Positions 17,743 through 27,745 of a stretch of 64,000 bases of DNA are shown here, one piece after another. Source of the DNA: Phycisphaerales bacterium PN19_bin_20 (lineage in GTDB: Bacteria; Planctomycetota; Phycisphaerae; Phycisphaerales; UBA1924); assembly GCA_021173225.1 (NCBI GenBank), contig JAJOLK010000002.1:27291-91290 (forward strand), given 5' to 3'. The position numbers were made by a program, and so were the translations under genes. Positions within the stretch are counted from its first letter, which is position 1; each line of letters starts with the position of its first letter. The notes beneath the pieces were generated by a model. That model was not told where the DNA came from. It did not search any database and saw only the letters and a list, made by a program, of their open reading frames with translations.

Positions 17743-18321
17743 ATGAACAAGCTCTCTGCCCTTGCGACGACCGTGACCCTTGTGCTTGCTTCGGCGGCGT
17801 TTGCCGCGCCAAAGGAGCAGCTCCAGCCGCTGCCCAGCACCAACGCGGGCGTGGCGACGCTGATTACCGGCCTGGTGGTGTTCACGGCGACGGCGATCTT
17901 CCTAGGCATGGTGGTGTGGCCCAAGATCAGCAAGGGCCTGGCTGATCGCGAGCACAAGATCCGCCACGAGATTGAGTCTGCCGAGGCGGCTCGCGTGCAG
18001 GCGAAGATGGCCCTGGACGGGTACGAGAAGAGCCTGGCCGAGGCGCGGACCCAGGCCCAGAAGATGATCGACGTCGCCAAGACGCAAATGAACAGCCAGG
18101 TGGCCGAGATGAAGGCCAAGGCCGACACCGAGGTGGCGACGATGAAGGCCAAGGCGATGGGCGAGATCGAGGCGGCCAAGAAGCAGGCGCTCTCTGAGCT
18201 GTACTCGCAGTCGTCCACGCTGGCAACGCAGGTTGCGGGCAAGATCCTGCGCCGCGAGGTGAGCGGTGGCGACAACCAACGCCTGGTCGATGAAGCGCTG
18301 GCGGGGATGAGCCGCAACTGA
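17743..18321 (+). CDS. atpF: F-type ATP synthase subunit b, with signal-like N-terminus
   Basis: The peripheral-stalk subunit, 192 residues. The ATG at 17743 has CGGAG about 8 nt upstream. A first hydrophobic stretch ending in ASAAFA resembles a cleavable signal peptide. The true anchor helix follows at about residues 40-60 (ITGLVVFTATAIFLGMVV). The remainder is a long charged coiled coil rich in Ala, Glu and Lys, ending in the region that binds delta and F1. The 154-bp gap after atpE contains two imperfect ACGGG-CTTGTTGA-type copies (about 17655-17695) and no other feature. Only one b-type gene is seen here. Confidence 0.88.
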   Translation: MNKLSALATTVTLVLASAAFAAPKEQLQPLPSTNAGVATLITGLVVFTATAIFLGMVVWPKISKGLADREHKIRHEIESAEAARVQAKMALDGYEKSLAEARTQAQKMIDVAKTQMNSQVAEMKAKADTEVATMKAKAMGEIEAAKKQALSELYSQSSTLATQVAGKILRREVSGGDNQRLVDEALAGMSRN

Positions 18322-18489
18322 ACGCTTCTCCTCCCCGGCATGCCGGGGGCCGTTGGCCCTTGGACTACCGGAAGAGTCAGGGCGACCCGCGAGCCGCCGA
18401 CTTCGAGCCCGCGACTTTGAGTTTTGTACTGTCTCTGGACCGATGAGCATTCTGAGCGCCCGCCGCTGGGGCGCACCACCGAGCCGACC

Positions 18490-19125
18490 ATGCCACTGAT
18501 TGAGACCCCGCCCGACGCCGTCTGTTCTCTCTATGCCAAGGCTCTGTTCGAGAGCGTTTCGCGCTCTGCGGGCGGCGGCGGCGTGCAGGGGGCGATCGAG
18601 CAGGCCCTCGGCGAGCTGCAGGACGTGCTGGGTCTGGCCCGGGACAACAAGCGGTTCGGCGAGTTCCTCTCGTCGCGGATCATCGACATCGGCGCGCGTC
18701 GCCAGAGCCTCGACAAGCTGTTTGGTGGTCGGGCCTCGCCGCAGGTGGTTAACTTTTTGAAGGTGCTCAACGACAACGCGCGGCTCAGCTTGCTGCCCGG
18801 CGTGGTTGAGGCCTTTGACGCGCTTGCGCAGCACAGCTTTGGGCGCGTAGAGGTGGGCGTGACGACCGCCGAGGTGATGAGCCAGGACGATCGTGACGCG
18901 CTGGCCCAGCGGCTGCAGGCCAAGCTGGGCAAGACGCCCGTGCTGCACTGCAAGGTTGATCCGACGATCCTCGGCGGGATCCGCATCCAGATTGGTGACC
19001 AGCTTGTGGACGCATCGCTGAGCACGCGCCTGGCGCAGGTCCGCCAGCAGATGAACGAGCGCGGCAGCGCCACGATCCGCGGCGCGGCCGAACGGCTGTA
19101 TGCGATCGACCCGCGGATGAACTGA
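18490..19125 (+). CDS. atpH: F-type ATP synthase subunit delta
   Basis: The OSCP/delta subunit links the b stalk to the top of F1; 211 residues. The N-terminal helical domain begins near YAKALFESV. The conserved C-terminal signature is LGGIRIQIGDQLVDASLSTR, followed by a short helix. The start at ATG 18490 has only a weak ribosome-binding site (GAG), and the longer frame to 18424 has no better support. In most genomes atpA would follow directly. Here a promoter-like sequence, a PLDc_N-type gene and a lipoprotein gene follow instead, so the standard gene order is broken at this point. Confidence 0.9.
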   Translation: MPLIETPPDAVCSLYAKALFESVSRSAGGGGVQGAIEQALGELQDVLGLARDNKRFGEFLSSRIIDIGARRQSLDKLFGGRASPQVVNFLKVLNDNARLSLLPGVVEAFDALAQHSFGRVEVGVTTAEVMSQDDRDALAQRLQAKLGKTPVLHCKVDPTILGGIRIQIGDQLVDASLSTRLAQVRQQMNERGSATIRGAAERLYAIDPRMN

Positions 19126-19253
19126 GCGGAGCCGTTCGCAGGATGTGGCGGGCCACCGTGCAGACTGGGTCGCGCGAGCGCGAGAGTTGCGTGGTGCCTC
19201 CGAGGAAACTTGCTTGTTCCCGCCGGCGGTGGTGCGGCTGGGCGTGTCGCGCG

Positions 19254-19281
19254 TTGTTGAGCGGCGGCCGTCCGGTACACT
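19254..19281 (+). promoter_or_regulatory. Candidate promoter of the PLDc_N-type small gene
   Basis: TTGTTG (19254-19259) and TACACT (19276-19281) are separated by 16 nt, 42 nt before the next start codon. This supports transcription separate from the atp genes. Confidence 0.4.
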
Positions 19282-19323
19282 CTCGCGTCGTCTGGTGCCC
19301 GCGACCGGCGCAGGAGACTTCTT

Positions 19324-19494
19324 ATGCTCTATCAGATTCTGGGCATCATCCACATTATCTTGTTCCTGATCGCGGCGTTTGAGATTGTCACGTCCAGCAA
19401 GGGGCTGCTGGCCAAGGTCGGTTGGCTGCTACTGATCTTCCTGTTACCGCTGATTGGGCTGATCATCTACTATCTGCTCGGTCGGAGCCGCTGA
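19324..19494 (+). CDS. Small PLDc_N-type membrane protein
   Basis: A 56-residue protein with two transmembrane helices (about residues 3-19 and 31-50). The second ends in LIFLLPLIGLIIYYLLGRS, matching the N-terminal domain of cardiolipin synthase-like proteins, which often occurs as a free-standing small protein. AGGAG lies about 8 nt before the ATG. A membrane role is likely, but no catalytic phospholipase D (HKD) domain is present, so enzymatic activity is not expected. A lipoprotein gene follows after 36 bp and may be cotranscribed. Confidence 0.75.
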   Translation: MLYQILGIIHIILFLIAAFEIVTSSKGLLAKVGWLLLIFLLPLIGLIIYYLLGRSR

Positions 19495-19530
19495 GGCTCG
19501 GTTTGTTCACGATAAACACAGGAGAAGCTC

Positions 19531-20013
19531 ATGGCCTTCCAAGCCCGTGGTTTGCCGGTTGGTGTTCTGGCCCGTGCGCTGACGGTCGCGGCGTGCGTCG
19601 GCGGCGCGTCGCTGGCCGCAGCGCCGATGTCGGGCTGCCAGAGCGGTGGCGCGCTTAGCGGTCTGATGGGCAAGTCAGCGATGGATCTGCTGGCGCCGGC
19701 GCTCAAGGAGGCGGCCAACTCGTACGTCAGCAGCATCTCGTCGCTGACTGGCGAGCTGGCCAATATCCGGGGCTTTCAGGACGTGCTGGCATTTGTCGAG
19801 AAGGCCGAGCCGCTGGTGAAGCAGGCGAGCAGCTCGTACAACACGCTGGCGAGCACGACCGGGGCCGACCGCTCAAACCTGCTCTCGGCCTTTGGCCCGA
19901 AGTTTGATTCGGCCAACAGCGGGTTCGCCTCGCAGGTGAACCGCGTCAAGGGCAACTCGACGTGGGGACAGTTTGCCGGGCCGGTGATTGACAAGGTCAA
20001 GCTCTTCGGCTGA
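19531..20013 (+). CDS. Predicted lipoprotein of unknown function
   Basis: A 160-residue protein with a signal sequence ending in a lipobox-like MSGC at about residues 33-36, so lipid anchoring is likely. The mature part is helical, Ala/Ser-rich and has no cysteines or known motif. An AGGAG sequence lies 7 nt before the ATG. It follows the PLDc_N-type gene closely and probably shares its promoter. No family was recognised. The 206 bp after the stop (20014-20219) show nothing clear. Confidence 0.75.
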   Translation: MAFQARGLPVGVLARALTVAACVGGASLAAAPMSGCQSGGALSGLMGKSAMDLLAPALKEAANSYVSSISSLTGELANIRGFQDVLAFVEKAEPLVKQASSSYNTLASTTGADRSNLLSAFGPKFDSANSGFASQVNRVKGNSTWGQFAGPVIDKVKLFG

Positions 20014-20219
20014 GCGAGCGGGGTGGTGGAAGCGACGAGCTTTGGCAGCACCCCAACGATGTTCAATGCGGCACCGTCCCTCGCTGCGCGGGAGAAGAAC
20101 AGTGCCGTCAATGTTGTCCCCACCGACGAAGTTGGCGAGGTAGGAGGCGGGTTGAAACCTGCTGCCCGCAAGGCAGTTCAAGGGTCAGTGGGGGGCAGAA
20201 TGAAATGCCCTTGCGTGGC

Positions 20220-20848
20220 TCAGCGCCGCCGACGAGTCGTTACCAGCGCGTAAAGCGTCAGTGCTGCGAACGCGCCGGGGGTTACGATGGGGTTGATGAT
20301 GACATCATCAAGCACGAGCTCGGAGCGGATGCCCGAGCTGAGGCCGCCGATGCTGGTAACACGGCCCCAGTTGATGAACTCGATGGTGACGGGCAAGGTC
20401 TGGTTGAGCGGGACGAAGCCGTAGGCATAGAGGCGCGAGGCGATGCCCCCGAATCCACTGGGGATGCCCAGATGCTGGATCGGGTCGCTTGCGGGCACGT
20501 TGGTCATGCGGAAGCCCATGACGCCGCGGCACTGGGTTCCGGTTGAGACGGCGTCCTCACCGCTGACTTAGAACGTGAGCTGGTAGCCCGGCGCGGGCGC
20601 GAACCGCGTGTTGACGGTCTGGCTGAGCGTGCAGGGCGCGCCCCACTGCGGCGTGAAGACCGGCGCTGAGGCGAAGGTCACACTCCTATTCAGCAAGGTG
20701 GGTCGGCGCGACGCTGACGTCAGCAAAGAGGTTGCCGAAGTAGACGCCGGCCTGGCCGTGGGGGAAGGGCGCTGAGCCGCGGATGCCCTGCCCGGGCACG
20801 CCGCTGCCGCCCCAGGTCGCAGAGGTGCTAAGTGTGCCTGTGGCGGCC
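20220..20848 (-). pseudogene. Decayed PEP-CTERM-type exported protein gene
   Basis: Three minus-strand segments in different or interrupted frames read as one protein. The first (about 20848-20693) gives TLSTSATWGGSGVPGQGIRG and continues to GNLFADVSVAPTHLAE before a TAG. The second, in another frame, gives SVTFASAPVFTPQWGAPCTL and ends at a TAA (20570-20568). The third continues past that stop and ends with a Pro-rich turn (VTPGAF), a hydrophobic helix (AALTLYALV) and an RRRR tail, the layout of a PEP-CTERM sorting signal. No start codon or signal peptide is left. It lies between the atpH side and atpD, reading against them. At least one frameshift and one in-frame stop make it non-functional. 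Confidence 0.65.
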
Positions 20849-20901
20849 TAGCCCGACGGCTGTTGGGCCCGAGCTGGGGCCTCGGCAACCTGCGGAAGGT
20901 G

Positions 20902-20929
20902 TTGAACCGGGGCTGGGCGGGGCTAAACT
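20902..20929 (+). promoter_or_regulatory. Candidate promoter of atpD
   Basis: TTGAAC (20902-20907), a 16-nt spacer and TAAACT (20924-20929) give a good sigma70-like match about 50 nt before the atpD start. It supports transcription of atpD separately from atpB-atpH. Confidence 0.5.
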
Positions 20930-20931
20930 AG

Positions 20932-22419
<1,488 letters not shown>

Positions 22420-22466
22420 GGCCCGACTGGGCTGAGTGCGCAACGCCGACGTAGCAGAGCAACAGA

Positions 22467-22491
22467 CCCCGCGCATACGTGCGGGGTTTTT
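22467..22491 (+). terminator. Rho-independent terminator of atpD
   Basis: CCCCGC (22467-22472) pairs with GCGGGG (22481-22486) around an 8-nt loop, followed by TTTTT. It is about 50 nt past the atpD stop. Confidence 0.85.
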
Positions 22492-22512
22492 CGTTCCAGC
22501 TATCATCGCGGC

Positions 22513-22998
22513 ATGCCGGTGAACGAAGCCACACTTGCGCGCCGCGGCTTGCTGTTCATCTCCGACGATCGCACGCTGATCGACATCGAGCTGACCCACC
22601 AGGTGCTGGCGGCAAGCTACTGGTCGCCGGGCATTGCCCGCCAGCGCGTCGAGCGCGGCATCGCCAACTCGCTGTGCTACGGCGTGTACGACCAGTCGCG
22701 TCCTCGCTCGAGCAAGACGACGCTCGGCACGCAGGTCGGCTTCGCGCGGGTCATCACCGACGCCGCCTCTTTCGCCTATCTGTGCGACGTGTTTATCGTC
22801 GAGTCCGCCCGTGGTGGCGGCGTCGGAACGTGGCTGATCGACACGATCGTCAACCACGCGCCGCTCTGCGGCCTGCGCCGCTTCTGCCTTATGACGCGTG
22901 ACGCGCACGGGCTGTACGCGAAGTTCGGCTTCACCCCGATGCCCGATCCGACGCGGTACATGGAACGCGTCGACCGAGAGTCGTACAAGCAGGCATGA
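22513..22998 (+). CDS. GNAT-family N-acetyltransferase
   Basis: A 161-residue acyl-CoA-dependent acetyltransferase, substrate unknown. The acetyl-CoA pyrophosphate-binding motif is clear: VFIVESARGGGVGTWLID, with the R-G-G-G-V-G loop at about residues 99-104. It is followed by a typical C-terminal LYAKFGFTPM segment. No Shine-Dalgarno is present; instead a TATCAT hexamer ends 6 nt before the ATG, suggesting a leaderless transcript. The gene starts just after the atpD terminator and is probably monocistronic. Confidence 0.88.
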   Translation: MPVNEATLARRGLLFISDDRTLIDIELTHQVLAASYWSPGIARQRVERGIANSLCYGVYDQSRPRSSKTTLGTQVGFARVITDAASFAYLCDVFIVESARGGGVGTWLIDTIVNHAPLCGLRRFCLMTRDAHGLYAKFGFTPMPDPTRYMERVDRESYKQA

Positions 22999-23196
22999 CG
23001 CCGCATTGGGCGGGTTCCACAATCGAGGCACGAGGGCAAACAACCACCCCCGGCCAGTTGCTCAATGATCATTGCTTTCAGTATGCTCTCACGAAGCCCA
23101 TCGCACGCGGAACCCTCACAATCACCGCCCGCCCCACCCCCCGCCAGGGCGCGCGGAAAGGGGCCTGGGGGGCGGACGACAAGCGGAGCCCACACC

Positions 23197-24816
23197 ATGC
23201 CACGCTCACTTTTCCGCGGCCTTTCGCGACGCTTTGGCCCCCAGACCGACGCGCTGACACGCCGTGAAATGCTCAAGGCCGCCGCGCTGGCCGGGGCGGG
23301 TCTGCTAATCTCTTCTTGCACTCAACACGTGCCGGACCTGCGTCCTCCGGGCGCGCAGGCACGCGGGCGGGTCGTGGTGATTGGTGCCGGGTTCGCCGGG
23401 CTGGCATGCGCGTACGAGCTGCTGGCGGGGGGCTACGACGTGACGGTGCTTGAGGCCCGCGAGCGCATCGGCGGTCGCGTCCTCTCGTTCAATGCCAAGC
23501 TCGGGGCCGAGCTGGCCCCGGGGCGCAACGTTGAGGGCGGCGGCGAGCTGATCGGCTCCAATCACGCGGTTTGGGCCGCGTACGCGGAGCGGTTCGACCT
23601 GAGCTTTCTTGACGTGAGCGAGGCCGAGGGCCTGCGCTTGCCGGTGGTCATTGGCGGTGTTGAACTTTCCGAGGCGCAGGCCGAGGGCCTGTGGGTGGCG
23701 ATGGAGGCGGTGCTGGCGACGCTGAACCCGCTGGCCGCGCCGGTGGACGCGATCTCGCCCTGGCTATCGCCCAACGCGGCAGCGCTCGACGCGCGGAGCG
23801 TGCAAGCGTTCATCGACGCGCTGGACGTGACGCCGCTGGTCAAACGGGCGTGCTGGATCAACCAGACGGCCGACAACGGCGTTGAGCCCGCGCAGGCCAG
23901 CTTGCTCGGGCTGCTGGCGGCCGTCAAGGGCGGCGGGCTTGAGAAGTACTGGACCGACAGCGAGGTCTACCGCTGCAAGGGCGGCAACGCGCAGCTCGCG
24001 CTCAAGCTTGCCGAGGCGCTGGGCCCTGAGCGGCTCGTGACTGGTTGCCCGGTCGTTTCGGTTCAGCAGCACGGCGCGAGCCTGCGCGTCACCTGCAAGA
24101 GCGGGCGCGTGCTTGAAGCTGACGATGTGGTGCTGGCGGTGCCGCCGAGTGTCTGGGGCAAGCTGAGCTTGAGCCCCGGCCTGCCCGCGGGCCTCGCGCC
24201 GCAGATGGGCGTGAGCGTCAAGTATCTTGCGCACGCCCGGACTCGGTTCTGGCTGGCCGACGGGCGCTCGCCCTATGCGCTTAGTGATGGGCCGATCAAC
24301 ATGACTTGGGAGGCCACCGACGGGCAGCCCGGCGACGCCGACGCGGTCATGGTCGCCTTCAGCGGCGGGCCCAGCGCGCGGGCGTGCATGGGCCTTCCGC
24401 GCGAGGGGCGCGACGCCGCGTATGCCGCGGAGCTTGAACGCCTTTACCCGGGCGCAACTATGGGCGTCCGTGGGCAGTTGGTCGGTGCGCGGATGATGGA
24501 CTGGCCGCGCGACGAGTGGACGATGGCTGGATACAGCTTTCCGGCGCCCGGGCAGGTCACGACCCTCGGGCCCGCGCTGGCTCAGGGGCACATGACGCAC
24601 GCCGGCGAGCCGCGATTGCACTTTGCCGGCGAGCATACCTGCCCTGCGTTCGTGGGATACATGGAGGGCGCTCTGGCCTCAGGTGTGGGTGTAGCGCGAC
24701 GGCTAGCGGCACGCGAAACTGCTCGGATTCGACGGGTTTTGCATGGGTTACCGCCCCTGAAGCGTCTCAAGAATTCTGGGCACCTCGCGCGGCGCACATC
24801 GGTGCCCCCGGCGTGA
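23197..24816 (+). CDS. Tat-exported FAD-dependent amine oxidase-like protein
   Basis: A 539-residue flavoprotein of the monoamine oxidase/protoporphyrinogen oxidase fold. The start at 23197 has GGAG upstream. The N-terminus holds a twin-arginine signal (TRREMLKAAALAGAG) that ends in a lipobox-like ISSC, so export in folded form and lipid attachment are likely. FAD binding is shown by VVVIGAGFAGLACAYELL (about residues 60-77), then LEARERIGGRV, and by the C-terminal HFAGEHTCPAFVGYMEGAL. The substrate could be an amine or another electron donor and cannot be read from sequence. No partner gene is obvious; the next gene, the di-heme peroxidase, begins about 145 bp downstream. Confidence 0.85.
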   Translation: MPRSLFRGLSRRFGPQTDALTRREMLKAAALAGAGLLISSCTQHVPDLRPPGAQARGRVVVIGAGFAGLACAYELLAGGYDVTVLEARERIGGRVLSFNAKLGAELAPGRNVEGGGELIGSNHAVWAAYAERFDLSFLDVSEAEGLRLPVVIGGVELSEAQAEGLWVAMEAVLATLNPLAAPVDAISPWLSPNAAALDARSVQAFIDALDVTPLVKRACWINQTADNGVEPAQASLLGLLAAVKGGGLEKYWTDSEVYRCKGGNAQLALKLAEALGPERLVTGCPVVSVQQHGASLRVTCKSGRVLEADDVVLAVPPSVWGKLSLSPGLPAGLAPQMGVSVKYLAHARTRFWLADGRSPYALSDGPINMTWEATDGQPGDADAVMVAFSGGPSARACMGLPREGRDAAYAAELERLYPGATMGVRGQLVGARMMDWPRDEWTMAGYSFPAPGQVTTLGPALAQGHMTHAGEPRLHFAGEHTCPAFVGYMEGALASGVGVARRLAARETARIRRVLHGLPPLKRLKNSGHLARRTSVPPA

Positions 24817-24961
24817 GAGATCGTGAAGGCTTCTCTGACGTAGCGGCAATGACCCTGACGTGCGCCACGTTGAGCCGCTTCAACGGGCCCCACGCCGACC
24901 GCTCGTGCTTCTGGGCCCGATCGATATCAGGGAGAAGGTTATCAACGCACAGAATAACGAA

Positions 24962-26842
24962 GTGAACGCTCGCGGAGTGGGTCGCGCCAGTGCTCTCGCC
25001 GGGGCTCGTTCAGTGATGCTGGCCGCCGGGCTCACGGCCTCGATGGTGCTTGCTTCGGTCGTGGTGGCTCAGCCCGTCCCGCCGCCGCTGCCAGCGGTCA
25101 TTGCGCCGCAGAACAACCCGATCACCGAGGCCAAGCGCGTGCTGGGCAAGGCGCTTTTCTGGGATGAGCAGCTCTCGGGCGATAGCACGATGTCTTGCGG
25201 CTCGTGCCACACGCCGGCGCGTGGCGGCGGTGATGTTCGGCGCGTGACCAACCCCGGTGATGACCTGATCGCCCCATCAGGTGACGATGTCTTCGCCTCA
25301 CCAGGTGTGGTCAAGGCCGACGCGTCGCTGAACTTCAGGCGTTCGACGACCTTCGGCTCGGGCGTGCAGGTGACGGACCGCGCATCGCCGACGATGATCG
25401 GCGCGGCGTACTTCAACCAGAGCCTGTTCTGGGACGGGCGCGCGACCAGCACCTTTGTTGACCCGCAGACCGGGGCCACCGTGCTGCAGGCCCGCGCGGC
25501 CCTTGAGAGCCAGGCCGTGCGGCCGATCCTTAACGATGTAGAAATGGCGCACAGCGATCGCAACTGGGATCAGGTTGCCACCAAGCTCGCGTCGGCCAAG
25601 CCGCTGGCGATGTCCACCAACATCCCTGTGGATCTGGCGACGGCGCTAGCCAACAACCCCAGCTATGCGGCGCTGTTCGCGGCGGCGTTCGGCGATCGGC
25701 AGATTACTGCGGCCCGCATCGGCATGGCGCTGGCTACCTATCAGCGCACGCTGCTGCCCGATCAGACCGACTTTGACCGCTTCATCGCGGGCGTGCCCGG
25801 GGCGCTGAACGCCGCCGAGCTGCGCGGCTGGCAGGTCTTCAATCAGCCCAACGCCCGCTGCATCAACTGCCACACCGCGCCGCTGTTCTCTGACCAGGCC
25901 TTCCACGCCCTGGGCGTGCGCCCGCCGACTGAGGACATGGGCCGGGCGGTGGTGACGGGCAACATCAACGACCGCGGTAAGTTCAAGACGCCCACGCTGC
26001 GTAACGCCGGGCTGCGGACGACCTTCTTCCACAACGGGCAGCAGACCAACTTGGCGGACGTGATGCGGTTCTACGCCCGCGCGGGCATCCCGCAGTTCAC
26101 CGACAATCAGAACCCACAGATGCCGCAGATCAACCTGCCCCCGCAGGACTCGCAAGCGCTGGTGGACTTCATCACCGGCGCGCTGACTGACCCGCGCGTG
26201 GCGGCCCAGACCTTCCCGTTTGACAAGCCGACGATCTGGCAGGACCGCGCCGCCGATAGGCCCACGCTGATCGGCACCGCGACCAACGGGACCAGCGGGC
26301 AGCCACGGATCATCGCGATAGACGCACCGATGATCGGCTCGACGACCTTCCGCCTCGGCGTACAGGGCCGCGCCAACTCGACGGTGACGCTGCAATTGAG
26401 CACCACAGCCCCGGCCAACAACCAGCTCACGCAGATCGCCAGCACGCAAGTCGTGACCACCGACGCCGACGGGCTCGCGACGGTGTTCATCCCTCTGCCC
26501 GCGGGCACTGCGCCGGGCGTTGCCAGGTTCGCACGCTTTGTAGTGACGGATCCGCTGGGCGCTGGCGGCACGGCCCTGACGCAAATCGCCCGCTACTTAC
26601 CGTTCTGCCCCAGCGGCGGATGCCCCAGTCGCTGCCCTGGTGATATCGCCGGCCCTGGCCAGTCGACCAGCGCTGACGGCGAGCGGACCGCCGACGACAT
26701 CATCTTGTTCATCAGCTGGTTTACCTCGGCAAACCTCAAGGCCGACATCGCGGGCCCGGGACCCTCGCCTGTGCCCGACGCCGAGCTGACGGCCGACGAC
26801 ATCATCCTGTTTATGAGCCGGTTCTTTGATGCCTGCGTCTAG
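24962..26842 (+). CDS. Di-heme cytochrome c peroxidase/MauG-family protein with GC-type dockerin-like module
   Basis: Exported di-heme c-type cytochrome. The first heme site is CGSCH (about residues 78-82) and the second CINCH (about 299-303). Around them lie family features such as LGKALFWDEQLSGD, GRATSTF and FKTPTLRNAGL. Cytochrome c peroxidases reduce H2O2, while MauG-type members modify substrates; which applies is open. After the catalytic part (about 430 residues) comes a beta-rich domain. The end is a paired dockerin-like module (DIAGPG...ERTADDIILF, DIAGPG...ELTADDIILF) finishing in Cys-Val. The start is uncertain: GTG 24962 gives a good signal peptide but lacks a ribosome-binding site, while AGGGAGAAGG at about 24930-24939 precedes no standard in-frame start. 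Confidence 0.85.
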   Translation: MNARGVGRASALAGARSVMLAAGLTASMVLASVVVAQPVPPPLPAVIAPQNNPITEAKRVLGKALFWDEQLSGDSTMSCGSCHTPARGGGDVRRVTNPGDDLIAPSGDDVFASPGVVKADASLNFRRSTTFGSGVQVTDRASPTMIGAAYFNQSLFWDGRATSTFVDPQTGATVLQARAALESQAVRPILNDVEMAHSDRNWDQVATKLASAKPLAMSTNIPVDLATALANNPSYAALFAAAFGDRQITAARIGMALATYQRTLLPDQTDFDRFIAGVPGALNAAELRGWQVFNQPNARCINCHTAPLFSDQAFHALGVRPPTEDMGRAVVTGNINDRGKFKTPTLRNAGLRTTFFHNGQQTNLADVMRFYARAGIPQFTDNQNPQMPQINLPPQDSQALVDFITGALTDPRVAAQTFPFDKPTIWQDRAADRPTLIGTATNGTSGQPRIIAIDAPMIGSTTFRLGVQGRANSTVTLQLSTTAPANNQLTQIASTQVVTTDADGLATVFIPLPAGTAPGVARFARFVVTDPLGAGGTALTQIARYLPFCPSGGCPSRCPGDIAGPGQSTSADGERTADDIILFISWFTSANLKADIAGPGPSPVPDAELTADDIILFMSRFFDACV

Positions 26843-26890
26843 ACCACGCGGCGAAACTTCAGCACGGGCTTGTGTCGATCCGCTGGCCCG

Positions 26891-26938
26891 GCTCTTGGCC
26901 CAGCTCTTGGCCCAGCTCTCGGCACGGCTCTCGGCACG
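26891..26938 (+). repeat. Four 12-bp tandem repeats (GCTCTTGGCCCA type)
   Basis: Two copies of GCTCTTGGCCCA are followed by two of GCTCTCGGCACG, with a fifth degenerate copy after. The array lies between the peroxidase gene and the promoter of the next gene. A similar 12-bp array lies downstream of that gene at 27621-27704. Confidence 0.85.
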
Positions 26939-26982
26939 GCTCAAGCCTCGACATTCAAACTGAACCGTCGCACCCACGGGCC

Positions 26983-27011
26983 TTAACCGTCCGGGGGTGT
27001 TTCGGTATGAT
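26983..27011 (+). promoter_or_regulatory. Promoter of a probably leaderless gene
   Basis: TTAACC (26983-26988), a 17-nt spacer and TATGAT (27006-27011) match sigma70 well. The -10 ends 5 nt before the ATG at 27017, so the transcript should start at or next to the start codon. Confidence 0.6.
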
Positions 27012-27016
27012 GCTGC

Positions 27017-27616
27017 ATGGTCACAACCGTGGGCAACCAGCCGGTCGCTACGCCGCGGGCGGCCCTGCGCAACGGGCAGATCATCATCGGGTTCTTTGCG
27101 CTGGGGATCGTGTTGTTCCTGGGCGTGGCGGCGATCCTGGTCATCAGCGCCGCGGCACCGCCTCCTGTGCCGGGCATGCCTGTGCCGGGCATGTCGGGGA
27201 GTGGCTCTGGCGCGGCGACTTCATCGCCCGGGTTCATGGGCATCTCGCCGCCGGTCTTTGCCGGGGCGCTGAGCGTGTTGATCGTGGCGGCCATGGGCAT
27301 CGGGGTGCTTACGCGCCTGACGATGATCGCCCGGGCGAAGGGCGTATGGGCCAACCGAACGGACGATGAGCAAGCGATCAACACCATCAGCGGGCTGCAC
27401 CTGCAGGCCAGCATCTTGCGTGCGGTGCCAGTGGAGGGGCTGGGCCTGCTGGCCGCGGCGGTCTTCTTCCTCGACGGCTCGTGGCTGATGCTGGGCCCCG
27501 GGCTGCTGAGCGTGCTGCTGCTGATCGTCGGGATGCCCACGCGCACGCAGATGGCCTCGTTCATCGAGGCCGCGACCGGCGGGACCCCCGCCGCCGACGC
27601 CAGCTTGCGACCATGA
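27017..27616 (+). CDS. Four-helix membrane protein of unknown function
   Basis: A 199-residue protein with hydrophobic segments at about residues 23-45, 75-97, 134-155 and 157-175 and a Pro/Gly/Ser-rich loop (about 47-72, PGMPVPGMSGSGSG) after the first. No ribosome-binding site precedes the ATG; a good promoter ends 5 nt upstream, implying leaderless expression. No family was recognised. The gene is flanked on both sides by 12-bp tandem repeats with related GGCCC-rich units. The small DUF2798-type pseudogene follows 130 bp downstream. Confidence 0.65.
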   Translation: MVTTVGNQPVATPRAALRNGQIIIGFFALGIVLFLGVAAILVISAAAPPPVPGMPVPGMSGSGSGAATSSPGFMGISPPVFAGALSVLIVAAMGIGVLTRLTMIARAKGVWANRTDDEQAINTISGLHLQASILRAVPVEGLGLLAAAVFFLDGSWLMLGPGLLSVLLLIVGMPTRTQMASFIEAATGGTPAADASLRP

Positions 27617-27620
27617 CTGC

Positions 27621-27704
27621 GGGCCATTGGACCAGGCCCTTGACCAAGCCCTTGATTGGGCCCTTGACTAGGCCGTTGACTGGGCCGCTGACTGGGTCCT
27701 TGAT
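27621..27704 (+). repeat. Seven 12-bp tandem repeats (TGGGCCCTTGAC type)
   Basis: Seven imperfect 12-bp units of the form (T/C)(A/G)GGCCCTTGA(C/T) run without gaps and end in a partial copy at the following CCATGACC. They begin 5 nt after the stop of the membrane protein gene. The units differ by one to three bases, as in an ageing array. Confidence 0.85.
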
Positions 27705-27745
27705 TGGGCACCCATGACCGGTGCATTCGGTTCTACCATCGGCCC

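Noticed and set aside
19776..20171. Minus-strand frame near 20 kb as a separate gene
   Set aside because: It overlaps the real lipoprotein gene and has no start signal or recognisable motif; no function could be supported.
26891..27704. CRISPR-like array
   Set aside because: Units are 12 bp with no spacers, vary from copy to copy, and no cas gene is nearby.
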